A stretch of DNA of 8,274 bases. Source: an uncultured Eubacteriales bacterium (GTDB taxonomy: Bacteria; Bacillota; Clostridia; Oscillospirales; Oscillospiraceae). Position 1 is the stretch's first letter. Every line of letters begins with the position of its first letter. The notes beneath the pieces are model-generated. The model did no database searches, was not told the DNA's origin, and worked only from the letters and a program-made list of their open reading frames with translations. Shown here one piece after another: positions 1 to 7,309 of the stretch. The DNA is taken from assembly GCA_905201305.1 (NCBI GenBank), contig CAJKNS010000096.1, forward strand, positions 1-8,274. The letters are read 5' to 3'. The translations under genes were made by a program, and so were the position numbers.

Positions 1-1252
1 TTGTGCCGAAACCCATAACATTGAACCCATTCTGGACGTTGCCATTGTCAGCGCAAAGGCAGCTCTGGAGGAAACCGTCAACCAGAACCCCGTACTGAAA
101 AAGGCTGGAGTTGTGGACGCAGGCGGCATGGGCTTTGTTTTGATTCTCGAGGCAATGAAGTCTGCCATGCTGGGAAATCCCATCGAGGCAGGGGAGGATG
201 ACGCCGCAGCGGAGGAAGCTCCGGTGGCGGTGGACATGTCCAACTTCACCTTTACCTACGATACTGTGTTCATTGTCCGCAAGGGCGAAAACTGCGACCT
301 TCAGGCATATGCCGAGTATTTAAACAGCATCGGCGACAGTCTGGTCATTGGCGAGGACGACGAGATCTTTAAGGTCCATGTCCACACCGATATTCCTGGT
401 CAGGCACTCACCGAAGCCGCCAAGCACGGCGTTCTGGAGCTGGCGAAGATCGAAAACATGCGCACCCAGTGCGAGGACATTGCAGCCGGCAAAAAGGCAA
501 TGAGCACCGACGATCTCGAAGCAATCGAGGAGGAGCTGGAAGCCCAGGAGCGCGGCGAAGCTCCCGCCAAGGGTCGGGTCATTGCCGAGCCCGAGAAGAA
601 ATACGGCGTAGTCTCCGTCTGCGCAGGCGATGGAATTGCAGCCATGTTCCGGGATTTGGGCGTGGATCAGATCGTTTCCGGCGGTCAGACCATGAACCCC
701 TCCACCGAAGACATCCTGAAGATGATAGATGCAACTCCCTCTGAGGTGGTGCTGGTGCTGCCCAACAATAAGAACATCTTTATGGCGGCGCAGCAGGGCG
801 AGCCCCTCAGCGAGAAGCAGGTGGTGGTGATCCCCACGGCAACGGTTCCCCAGGGCATTACCGCCATGCTGAATCTCGATCCCTCCGCATCCGTGGAGGA
901 AAATGTGGAGGTCATCACCGAGGCAATCTCCCATGTGACCACCATGCAGGTGACCTATGCCGCCCGGAATTCCGATTTTGACGGCTATGCCATCAATGAG
1001 GGCGACTATCTGGCACTGTGCGGCGGCGCATTGTTCGGCACCCAGCGGGACATCAAGGCGCTGCTTCAGTCTTTGGCGGATAAAGCCAAGGAGCTGGAGA
1101 GCGAATTTATCACCATCTTCTACGGCGCGGATATCACCGAAGAGGATGCACAGGCAGCGGAGGAAATCTTCCGTGCAACCTGCCCGGAGGCGGAGGTCAC
1201 TTTGCTCTCCGGCGGACAGCCTGTATACTATTATCTGATCTCTGCGGAGTAA
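1..1252 (+). CDS. fakA: Fatty acid kinase catalytic subunit FakA/YloV (DAK2 family), 3' part
   Basis: The reading frame is open from base 2 and gives 416 residues. FakA proteins are about 550 residues, so roughly 140 N-terminal residues, with most of the ATP-binding DhaL-like domain, lie outside the window. The family enzyme phosphorylates fatty acids carried by FakB proteins in the cytosol, feeding acyl-phosphate to PlsY for phospholipid synthesis. Visible in order: the end of the DAK2 domain (NPVLKKAGVVDAGGMG, visible residues 29-44), an acidic linker, the middle domain with GDSLVIGEDDEIFKVHVHT (near bases 332-388), and a C-terminal FakB-like domain starting at KYGVVSVCAGDG. That domain carries SGGQTMNPSTEDIL, LVLPNNKNIF, VIPTATVPQGI and a terminal GGQPVYYYLIS. 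The two middle-domain histidines are present, but the usual Cys of a YCTEF-type motif appears to be Asp (YDTVF, bases 257-271). The GTG at 113 lies inside the domain and is not the true start. The family call is firm; the physiological role is from homologues. Confidence 0.93.
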   Translation, partial: CAETHNIEPILDVAIVSAKAALEETVNQNPVLKKAGVVDAGGMGFVLILEAMKSAMLGNPIEAGEDDAAAEEAPVAVDMSNFTFTYDTVFIVRKGENCDLQAYAEYLNSIGDSLVIGEDDEIFKVHVHTDIPGQALTEAAKHGVLELAKIENMRTQCEDIAAGKKAMSTDDLEAIEEELEAQERGEAPAKGRVIAEPEKKYGVVSVCAGDGIAAMFRDLGVDQIVSGGQTMNPSTEDILKMIDATPSEVVLVLPNNKNIFMAAQQGEPLSEKQVVVIPTATVPQGITAMLNLDPSASVEENVEVITEAISHVTTMQVTYAARNSDFDGYAINEGDYLALCGGALFGTQRDIKALLQSLADKAKELESEFITIFYGADITEEDAQAAEEIFRATCPEAEVTLLSGGQPVYYYLISAE

Positions 1253-1260
1253 TTTTGCAG

Positions 1261-1298
1261 GAACCCACAGACCAATATGCAGTCTGTGGGTTCTTTTT
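1261..1298 (+). terminator. Rho-independent terminator of fakA
   Basis: A perfect 12-bp stem (GAACCCACAGAC at 1261-1272 pairing with GTCTGTGGGTTC at 1282-1293) has a 9-nt loop and is followed directly by five T. It starts 8 nt after the fakA stop and separates fakA from glgA. Confidence 0.93.
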
Positions 1299-1337
1299 CC
1301 GTGAATATCAGTATTAAATGCCGAAAAACGGCAGTTT

Positions 1338-1343
1338 GAGGTG
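1338..1343 (+). promoter_or_regulatory. Ribosome-binding site of glgA
   Basis: GAGGTG sits 4 nt before the ATG at 1348 and supports that start. Just upstream, 1319-1333 can fold into a small 5-bp hairpin (TGCCG, five A, CGGCA), too short to call regulatory. A TATTAA at 1312-1317 could be a -10 box for glgA, but no convincing -35 box is present at the right distance. Confidence 0.7.
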
Positions 1344-1347
1344 AAAT

Positions 1348-2769
1348 ATGAACATTCTCTATGCAGTCAGCGAAGCGTTTCCCTTCGCCAAGGACGGAGG
1401 ACTGGGCGACGTTGCCTATGCGTTTCCGCAGACCGTGAGAACGATGGGACAGGATATCCGGGTGATGATGCCCCTTTACGATACCATCCCCCAGAAGTAC
1501 CGGGACCAGATGGAGCTGATGACCAATTTTACGCTGGACGTTGCCATCCAGCCCCTGTATTGCGGACTGTATCGGCTGGAGCTCCGGGGTGTGACCTATT
1601 ATTTCGTGGAGAACGACGTGTATTTTATGCGCGGCAAGCTCTATGGCTGTCATGACGATGGTGCGCGATTTGCGTTTTTCAGCAAGGCGGTGTGTGAGTC
1701 CATCCGATATTTGGACTGGATGCCGGACATTGTCCACTGCAACGACTGGCAGACGGCGCTGGTACTGTTTTATCTCCGGGACAAGCGCCTGAAAAATCCT
1801 GCTCTGCGTCCCATTCGCACGGTGTTTACCATTCACAATGTGGAATATCAGGGGGATTTCAGCTATCAGACCCTGACAGATGTGTTCGGATTGTCCGGCG
1901 TGCTGTTCTCTCAGGGAATTCTGGAGCTGGACGGCGAAGTGAACCTCATGAAGGGCGCCATTGAAATTGCCGACTGCGTGACCACGGTCAGTCCCTCCTA
2001 TGCAAAAGAGCTGGGGGCGCCGGATGCTTCGGGACAGCTGTCTCAGGTGATTGCCGCCCATGAGATTGTGGGCATTCGCAACGGCATCCACGACGGAATC
2101 AATCCCTTTGACTGCCCCCATGTCCATCGCCCTTATACGGTGGACAGCGTGGACGAGCGGGTGTTCAATAAGCTCTGGATGCAGGAGAATATGAGCCTGC
2201 GGGTGCAGGAGGATGTTCCCGTGCTGGGCTGTGTCAGCCGCTTGCTGCCCCGAAAGGGCTTTGAGCTGCTGGTGGAGGTTTTGCCGGAGTTCCTGGAGCA
2301 GGGCGTAGAGGTTGTAATCTGCGGCAACGGCAAGCGGGACGTGAAGCAGGCACTCCAGCAGCTGGAGGAGCGGTTCCCGGAGCAGGTGGCAGTGATCTCC
2401 TATTCCGAAGCCTCTGCGGCGGAGGTGCTGTCCAGCATTGACCTGTTCCTGATGCCCTCGCTGATCGAGCCCTGCGGAACGGCACAGCTCCAGGCAATGC
2501 GCTACGGTGCGGTGCCGTTGGTTCGGGCAACCGGCGGTCTGAAGGATACCGTAAAGCCCTATGACAGCGAGCATCCCGACGGCTGGGGCTTTGTGTTCGA
2601 GGACTATACCCCCGATGCCCTCCGTGGGGCGCTGCGGGAAGCGCTGGCGGTCTATCAGGACGGCGAGACCTGGGAGGACTTAGAGAAGCGCTGCATGAAT
2701 CAGGACTTCTCCTGGAACCAGCCGGCAAAGGATTATATCCGGCTGTATGAAAAGCTGTTAAGTGAATGA
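1348..2769 (+). CDS. glgA: Glycogen synthase (ADP-glucose type, GT5)
   Basis: Transfers glucose from ADP-glucose to the non-reducing end of a growing alpha-1,4-glucan in the cytosol. The 473 residues match the usual length of about 477. The N-terminal GT5 domain shows the Lys15 nucleotide-sugar signature as FAKDGGLGDV (13-22), ENDVYFMRGKLYG (88-100), HCNDWQTAL (130-138), TIHNVEYQGDF (161-171) and VTTVSPSYAKEL (211-222). The C-terminal GT-B half has CVSRLLPRKG (295-304), FLMPSLIEPCG (367-377, with the catalytic-region Glu374) and VRATGGLKDTV (392-402). It ends with the common QDFSW motif. It is flanked by terminators on both sides, so it is probably monocistronic. No glgB, glgC, glgD or phosphorylase gene is adjacent, so the rest of the glycogen pathway must be elsewhere. 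The position after K15 is Asp, where Thr or Val is commoner. The ATG is chosen from its RBS and the family N-terminus. Confidence 0.96.
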   Translation: MNILYAVSEAFPFAKDGGLGDVAYAFPQTVRTMGQDIRVMMPLYDTIPQKYRDQMELMTNFTLDVAIQPLYCGLYRLELRGVTYYFVENDVYFMRGKLYGCHDDGARFAFFSKAVCESIRYLDWMPDIVHCNDWQTALVLFYLRDKRLKNPALRPIRTVFTIHNVEYQGDFSYQTLTDVFGLSGVLFSQGILELDGEVNLMKGAIEIADCVTTVSPSYAKELGAPDASGQLSQVIAAHEIVGIRNGIHDGINPFDCPHVHRPYTVDSVDERVFNKLWMQENMSLRVQEDVPVLGCVSRLLPRKGFELLVEVLPEFLEQGVEVVICGNGKRDVKQALQQLEERFPEQVAVISYSEASAAEVLSSIDLFLMPSLIEPCGTAQLQAMRYGAVPLVRATGGLKDTVKPYDSEHPDGWGFVFEDYTPDALRGALREALAVYQDGETWEDLEKRCMNQDFSWNQPAKDYIRLYEKLLSE

Positions 2770-2773
2770 AAAT

Positions 2774-2813
2774 AACCGCCTCGGTACGACGAAAAACGTA
2801 CCGAGGCGGTTTT
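2774..2813. terminator. Convergent hairpin terminator between glgA and the anti-sigma-like gene
   Basis: A perfect 15-bp stem (AACCGCCTCGGTACG at 2774-2788 with its complement at 2797-2811) has an 8-nt loop. Read rightward it begins just after the glgA stop and ends in TTTT, part of which lies in the stem. Read leftward it follows the stop at 2825 and continues into ATTTTC. It lies in the only gap between two convergent genes, so it probably serves both strands. Confidence 0.9.
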
Positions 2814-2824
2814 ATATGTCAAAA

Positions 2825-4780
2825 TTAGCGCAAGGAATAGGTCACGCTGCCGATTTCCAGACAGCTGGGGTTTTCGGCGCTGGTGGGATATTGGGTGAGA
2901 TCGCCAAGGGTGTCATAGGAACGGATGCTCTGGATTCCGAAGTCATTCCGCTCGCCGGTGACCAGACAAACATGGGATTTGTCCGGATAGACCAGCATGC
3001 TGTCCAGTATAACCTCCTGCACGGCGTTGAATACACTGGCAACTTCCGCATTGAAATCCCCGTGCTCCTTAATGGCGGTGGAGAGATCACTGCCGTACTC
3101 GGCAAAGGACCCGGACAGATTGGAGAGGTCCGTATACCAGCTGAACTCCAGGGTAGTCGGGTCCAGGGTGAATTTCTGTAGAATGGCGGTGCCGTATTCC
3201 GTTTCAACGGAAATGTTCAGCTCAGCGGTGAGCAGACCGTCGCCGTCGGTGTCCTGGGCGGCAGGAAGGTTCAGGCTGGAATCGCTGGGCTCAAGGCTGT
3301 CCTGACGTGCCTGCTCCAGCTCAGAATAACGATTTGCCACTGGCGCAATCACCTGCACCGAATAATCGGTGAGCCAATCCGGGTCCTCTGCGGAGGTGGT
3401 CAGGGTGGCGGTGATCTGCGTCAGGCACCAGTCGGTTGCGATAGCATGATTGTTGTAGGACATTGCGTCGGTAAGGCTGCTTTCATCAAATTGCAGATTG
3501 TCCGCCGTGGGCATGATTATGGAATAGGTTTCTCCGTCCAGCTGCCCCATCACATCCCACTGGTACCCATTCGGCAAATCCAGCGACATGCTTTCGGGTG
3601 AACCGTCGATGATTGCCCACAGGAAACCGCCGGAGTCCAAATTCCTCCGGTCGAAGGCGGCAAATACCACGTCGATATTGCAGCTGAGCCCATTTTCCAG
3701 CGTAATGGTTTCGTCAACGTAAAATTCTCCGGCGTCCATGCATTCGGACATTACATTGATGGAAAGCCCGGTGCTGCTGGTGAGGGTGGTTGTGGCTGCA
3801 TCCACACTACTGGCGTCGCCGCTGGGCAAAGCGGAATGAATGTCCTCTGCCGGAGACAGGTCCAGCTCTGCGTAGTTTGCAGTCTGCTCTGTTTCCTGAG
3901 TGTCCTGCTGCGGAGCCTTGCTTTCCAACTGCCCGATCAGCTCCTCCATGGGCTCCAGCATCCGCTGACGAAACAGGTCATCCCAGCCGCTAAGGCCTGT
4001 TTCCACCGGGTCCAGTCCGTTGAGCTCGATAAAGCTGTTCACCATGGGAATGGCATATTTCAGGCGTTCATAATAGGACTTTGCACTGTCCAGATTGGAG
4101 GCGTTGAAGTTCGGGAATTCGTTGGTGATCGGATTGCCAAACTGGAGCATACTGTAGTAGGTAGTTCCGTCCGTTCCAACTACCGCACTGTTCAGAGAAA
4201 AGGTATAACCAATAAACGAATCGCTGAGATAAGAGTCAAAAGTGGATTGCTCCCAGGCTTCCATGTTAAAAACAATCCCGTAATAGCCGTCCTGGTTGCT
4301 GGTATCGTAAAACGTAAATACTCCGTCCCAATGATACGTTCCGCCAAGGGAATCTTCAAGATCGAGGCTGTTGTCGGTTTTCAGCCCGTCCTGATATTCC
4401 GTGGGCACCCGCATGGAAAGTCCGGTGGCTTCGCTGGTGACGATCACGGAGTTGGTGTCGTCCAGAACAATGTCCTCCTGTGCCGGAGTGGATTCCTCCA
4501 TGGAGCTTTCTGTGCTCCAGCCGGAATCCTGCGGGGTATTCAGGGATGCTCCGGTGCTGCCGACATTGGAAAGCTTTAAGCCCGCAACGGCAATTCCGGT
4601 GACCATAAGCAGCAGCGCCGCAGCAATGACCAGCGGCTTTTTCATCCGATGATGGACCGGCTTTGGTGTTGGGGATTTCTTTTTGCCGGAGTTTGTATCG
4701 CCAAGCACCTGCTCCGGGGGAAACAGCCGGACGGAGGTATCCACATAGTCGTCCAGCAGGTCGGTAATCCGTGGATTCAT
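2825..4780 (-). CDS. Single-pass membrane anti-sigma-like protein with large duplicated ectodomain
   Basis: 651 residues. The N-terminal part (1-47, MNPRITDLLDDYVDTSV...) is short, ends in basic residues (KKK, HHRMKK) and should be cytoplasmic. One hydrophobic segment follows at about 49-68, so the C-terminal 580 residues should lie outside the membrane. I do not recognise the outer part as a named domain. It holds two apparently related units, about 118-260 (opening ATGLSMRVP) and 336-490 (opening STGLSINVM). They are joined by an acidic, Gln/Thr/Ser-rich linker. A third region at about 515-651 starts after a D-x-D-x-D-G stretch (510-515). The start overlaps the sigma-factor stop (ATGA), with a strong RBS AAGGAGGG upstream, so the two are translationally coupled. 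By position and topology it is probably the cognate anti-sigma factor and sensor. No zinc-type (HxxxCxxC) anti-sigma motif is visible, so that role is inference. Confidence 0.75.
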   Translation of the reverse strand: MNPRITDLLDDYVDTSVRLFPPEQVLGDTNSGKKKSPTPKPVHHRMKKPLVIAAALLLMVTGIAVAGLKLSNVGSTGASLNTPQDSGWSTESSMEESTPAQEDIVLDDTNSVIVTSEATGLSMRVPTEYQDGLKTDNSLDLEDSLGGTYHWDGVFTFYDTSNQDGYYGIVFNMEAWEQSTFDSYLSDSFIGYTFSLNSAVVGTDGTTYYSMLQFGNPITNEFPNFNASNLDSAKSYYERLKYAIPMVNSFIELNGLDPVETGLSGWDDLFRQRMLEPMEELIGQLESKAPQQDTQETEQTANYAELDLSPAEDIHSALPSGDASSVDAATTTLTSSTGLSINVMSECMDAGEFYVDETITLENGLSCNIDVVFAAFDRRNLDSGGFLWAIIDGSPESMSLDLPNGYQWDVMGQLDGETYSIIMPTADNLQFDESSLTDAMSYNNHAIATDWCLTQITATLTTSAEDPDWLTDYSVQVIAPVANRYSELEQARQDSLEPSDSSLNLPAAQDTDGDGLLTAELNISVETEYGTAILQKFTLDPTTLEFSWYTDLSNLSGSFAEYGSDLSTAIKEHGDFNAEVASVFNAVQEVILDSMLVYPDKSHVCLVTGERNDFGIQSIRSYDTLGDLTQYPTSAENPSCLEIGSVTYSLR

Positions 4781-5331
4781 GATAATCCCTCCTTGGTAAG
4801 TAGCTTTTTCAGGGTTTTTCGTCCCCGCATCAGCCGCGTCCTGACCGTGCTGTGGGGGATGTTCAAAAGCTGGGAAATTTGACTGGTGGTCTGCATGTAA
4901 TAGTAGTATCTCAGAAAGATGTCCCGGTCCTGGGGGCGCATTTTTTCGATGGCTTTGTAGAGCAGCAGCTTCAGCTCCTGCTCCATGGCACGGTCCTCCA
5001 GACTGATTCCGTCAGACAGAGGCATGGTGTCCAAATCCATGGGCAGCTCCCGCTGCTTCCGAAGAAAGCTCTTTGCCTTGTTTCGGGCGGTGACTGCCAG
5101 ATATGCTTTCAGATTCCGGGACGAAATGGAACCGGCGTGGTTCCAGACCGCATAAAAGGTGTCTGAGGTCAGCTCCTCGGCGTCCGATGCGGTGCCGGAC
5201 TGGAGCAGCACGTTGGCAATGACCCGATAGACATAGCCGGCATATCGCTCCATCAGCAGTCCCAGCGCCTTGTCGTCTCCCAACTGCATCCGACGGAGCA
5301 GCTGGGCGTCCGATTCTCTGTTCCCTTCCAT
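4777..5331 (-). CDS. ECF-type RNA polymerase sigma factor
   Basis: 184 residues, a normal ECF length. Region 2 covers about 22-92, with the core-binding and -10 recognition stretch SDAEELTSDTFYAVW (49-63) and then a basic tail (TARNKAKSFLRKQ). Region 4 covers about 112-180, with MRPQDRDIFLRYYYYMQ and a helix-turn-helix QISQLLNIPHSTVRTRLMRG (151-170). No region 3 or extra C-terminal domain is present, as expected for ECF factors. It directs core polymerase to a small regulon, typically for envelope or antimicrobial stress. The start at 5331 is supported by an upstream AAAAAGGAGGG. Its last codon and stop overlap the start of the membrane partner gene. The stimulus and regulon cannot be read from the sequence, and the ECF subgroup is not assigned. 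Confidence 0.93.
   Translation of the reverse strand: MEGNRESDAQLLRRMQLGDDKALGLLMERYAGYVYRVIANVLLQSGTASDAEELTSDTFYAVWNHAGSISSRNLKAYLAVTARNKAKSFLRKQRELPMDLDTMPLSDGISLEDRAMEQELKLLLYKAIEKMRPQDRDIFLRYYYYMQTTSQISQLLNIPHSTVRTRLMRGRKTLKKLLTKEGLS
4786..4794 (-). promoter_or_regulatory. Ribosome-binding site of the anti-sigma-like gene
   Basis: On the minus strand AAGGAGGGA lies 5 nt before the ATG at 4780, inside the last codons of the sigma gene. This near-perfect Shine-Dalgarno, despite the ATGA overlap, suggests the partner is made at least as efficiently as the sigma factor. Confidence 0.8.
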
Positions 5332-5337
5332 GGTTGT

Positions 5338-5348
5338 CCCTCCTTTTT
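5338..5348 (-). promoter_or_regulatory. Ribosome-binding site of the sigma-factor gene
   Basis: Minus-strand AAAAAGGAGGG lies 6 nt upstream of the ATG at 5331 and fixes that start over the ATG at 5374, which is in another frame. Confidence 0.8.
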
Positions 5349-5404
5349 CGGCAGCATTCCATAAATTGCTCCATGGCTGCTGCCTGTTCCTTGTTCAGCG
5401 CGCT

Positions 5405-5439
5405 ACTATAGGAACGCTGTTTTTTCCGTCAGTGTTGCA
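5405..5439 (-). promoter_or_regulatory. Candidate promoter of the sigma/anti-sigma operon
   Basis: In the 170-nt gap between asnB and the sigma gene, the minus strand has TGCAAC (5439-5434), 17 nt, then CGTT (5416-5413). This resembles ECF promoters of the TGMAAC-N16/17-CGT kind and would suit autoregulation. Overlapping it is a possible housekeeping promoter, CTGACG (5431-5426), 15 nt, then TATAGT (5410-5405), whose -10 is good but whose spacing is short. Either would give a leader of roughly 70 nt. This is recognised by eye only. Confidence 0.4.
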
Positions 5440-5448
5440 GTTTCCCTG

Positions 5449-5484
5449 AAAAAATCGGCGCTCTCCCAACCGGAAAGCGCCGAT
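5449..5484 (-). terminator. Rho-independent terminator after asnB
   Basis: Read leftward, ATCGGCGCT (5484-5476) pairs with AGCGCCGAT (5462-5454). The stem can extend by about three pairs including one G-T, and it is followed by a run of T down to 5449. It starts 17 nt past the asnB stop and separates asnB from the sigma operon. Confidence 0.88.
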
Positions 5485-5501
5485 AACGATTGTGAAGACG
5501 G

Positions 5502-7302
5502 TCAGAACACCACTTCCACGTGCCTTGCCCGCATCCAGTGGGCGAGCTGGAGGAAGTAGGCGATGGTCTGGGGGGTGGTCATCAGCTGCCCATACCAGGG
5601 GATGCTGCGGTTTTCCTGACACAGGTTCAGCAGCGCGTCTTTTCGAAGGAACGAGAGCAGGGGAGAGCGCGTGTCCTCCAGCTCCTGCCGCAGCAGCCCG
5701 GAAACCGCCTTCATATAGCTGGGATTCCAGGTCTTTGGATAGGGGCTTTTTTTCCGGGCGGCAATTTCTTTGGGCAGCATATCCCGGAAGGCATGGCGAA
5801 GGAGCCCCTTTTCCTGTCCCTGATAGTCCTTGTAACTCCAGGGCAAGGTATAGAGATATTCTACGATCCGCTTGTCGCAGAAGGGCACCCGCACCTCAAG
5901 CCCGGACCACATGCTCATCCGGTCCTTCCGGTCCAGCAGCGTCTGCATAAACCAGCGGAGATTCAGCACCATCATTTCCTTCATGCGCTGTTCCAGGGGA
6001 TCGGTGCCCGGGAGAATTTCCGCCTGACGCAGGGTTTCCTGATAGCGGTTATCCACAAATTCATGGGGGTCCAGCCAGCAAAGCAGCTCTGGCGACACAA
6101 AGGACGCCCGATAGTCGGTGGTCTGCGCCCAAGGAAAGCCGTTCACCGCGCGAATCTCCGGGTCTCGATACCAGGGGTAGCCGCCGAAAATCTCGTCTGC
6201 GCATTCTCCGGACAGAATCACCGTGGAGGTCTTCTTTGTGGCGCGGCACAGAAGCAGCATGGAGCTGTCCACATCCGCCATACCGGGAAGATCCCGGGCT
6301 TCCGCTGCTTCAAACAGCGCGCTGACCAGCTCGTCGGTGTCCAGAATGATCCGATGCCCGTTGGCGCCCAGATAGTCCTCCATCAAGCCGATATAATCGC
6401 TGTCGGAGTTGGGCTGAAAATGGGTCGCCTTAAAATAGCGGGCATTGTCCCGATAGTCCACGGAATAGGTGTCGATGGCGCCTAAATACTTTGCCGCCAC
6501 CGAGGAAATGATGGAGGAATCCAGTCCGCCGGAAAGAAATGTTCCGATGGGCACGTCGGACACCAGCTGACGCCGAATGGCATCCTCCAGAAGATACCGG
6601 GTCTTCTCGCTGGCTTTCTCAAAGGTATCAGTGCAGGACGCGTCATGGAGCTGCCAGTAGCGGCTGACATGGAGCCCCGTTTCGTCAAAATATCCACAGG
6701 CGCCGGGCTCCAGCTCATAAACTCCGCGGAATACCCCATAGCCCGGCGTCCGTCCCGGTCCCAGGAACAGCAGGTCATACAGCCCTCTGGCATCCACCAG
6801 GGGCAGGATTTCCGGGAAACAGAGCAGGCTTTTCAGCTCGGACGCAAAAAACAGACTGCCCCCTCGCTGGGCATAGAACAGCGGCTTGATCCCGGGCAAG
6901 AAACAGCCGCCGCCGATGGGGATCATAGACCGCAAAGGCAAAAATGCCGTTGAGCTTTTTGGGGCAGCTGTCCCCCCAACGGAGATAGGCGCGCAGAAGC
7001 ACCTCGGTGTCGGACATGGTGTCAAAGGTTTCTCCCAGTCCGATGAGCTCCTGTCGCAGCTCCGGGGCATTGTATAATTCGCCGTTGTAGACGATGGTTT
7101 TGCCGTCAATGGTCATAGGCTGCCGTCCATGGTCGGGATCAATCACCGACAGGCGGCGGTGGAGCAGGGCACAGGCGGCATCAAAAAAGCTGCCCTCCTG
7201 ATCCGGACCCCGGCGGGTCATGGTGGATAGAATATGATCGTAAAACCCCGGCTCCCGCTGGGGCAGCCCCTGAGGCGAAATCTGACCGGCAATTCCGCAC
7301 AT
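5502..7302 (-). pseudogene. asnB: Asparagine synthetase (glutamine-hydrolysing), frameshifted
   Basis: The family makes asparagine from aspartate, ATP and glutamine in the cytosol. The start is ATG 7302, giving MCGIAG with the Cys2 nucleophile; a GTG at 7341 would bury that Cys. An AGAAGGAGG site lies 8 nt upstream. The first frame holds 138 good residues: LLHRRLSVID, VYNGELYN and TMSDTEV (the glutamine-binding Arg, Asn-Gly-Glu and Asp), then LFLARD. After base 6889 it runs about 37 wrong residues to a stop at 6775. The second frame resumes the protein at GIKPLFYAQRGG (6893) and runs to the stop at 5502. It carries the PP-loop SGGLDSS (6533-6513), LSGECADEIFGGY and VRVPFCDKRIVEYLY. The expected ARDxFGIKPL is missing four residues at the junction, so 11 nt appear to be deleted. 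Restored length would be about 603 residues, normal for the family. There is no other lesion, so the break is recent or an assembly error. The glutaminase domain should be inactive. Confidence 0.88.
6888..6894 (-). other. Deletion junction in asnB at a CGGGATC heptamer
   Basis: The minus strand reads GCC CGG GAT CAA G. The first frame uses GAT (6891-6889) as the Asp of LARD; the second uses GGG ATC (6893-6888) as the Gly-Ile of GIKPL. One heptamer CGGGATC therefore encodes both sides of the missing segment. This is what remains when DNA between two direct copies is lost together with one copy. Loss of 11 nt accounts exactly for the frame change and the four missing residues. The ancestral sequence is inferred, not seen. 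Confidence 0.75.
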
Positions 7303-7309
7303 AGAATAG

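Noticed and set aside
1231..2574. 447-residue open frame antisense to glgA
   Set aside because: It lies entirely opposite a well-supported gene, shows no recognisable motif, and is explained by the codon bias of GC-rich DNA.
3836..4579. 247-residue open frame antisense to the anti-sigma-like gene
   Set aside because: No motif, no ribosome-binding site seen, and it is opposite a gene with clear start and coupling signals.
5332..5428. Protein-like reading frame upstream of the sigma gene (minus strand, containing LNKEQAAAMEQFMECC)
   Set aside because: It has no ribosome-binding site, runs into the sigma gene in another frame, and overlaps the likely promoter. It may be a relic, but nothing supports expression.
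5520..6485. 321-residue open frame antisense to asnB
   Set aside because: It is the complement of the conserved synthetase domain, with no family motif of its own.
6880..6900. Programmed ribosomal frameshift in asnB
   Set aside because: There is no slippery heptamer, and a shift at this point would still leave out the conserved x-F-G-I residues. A deletion explains the sequence better.
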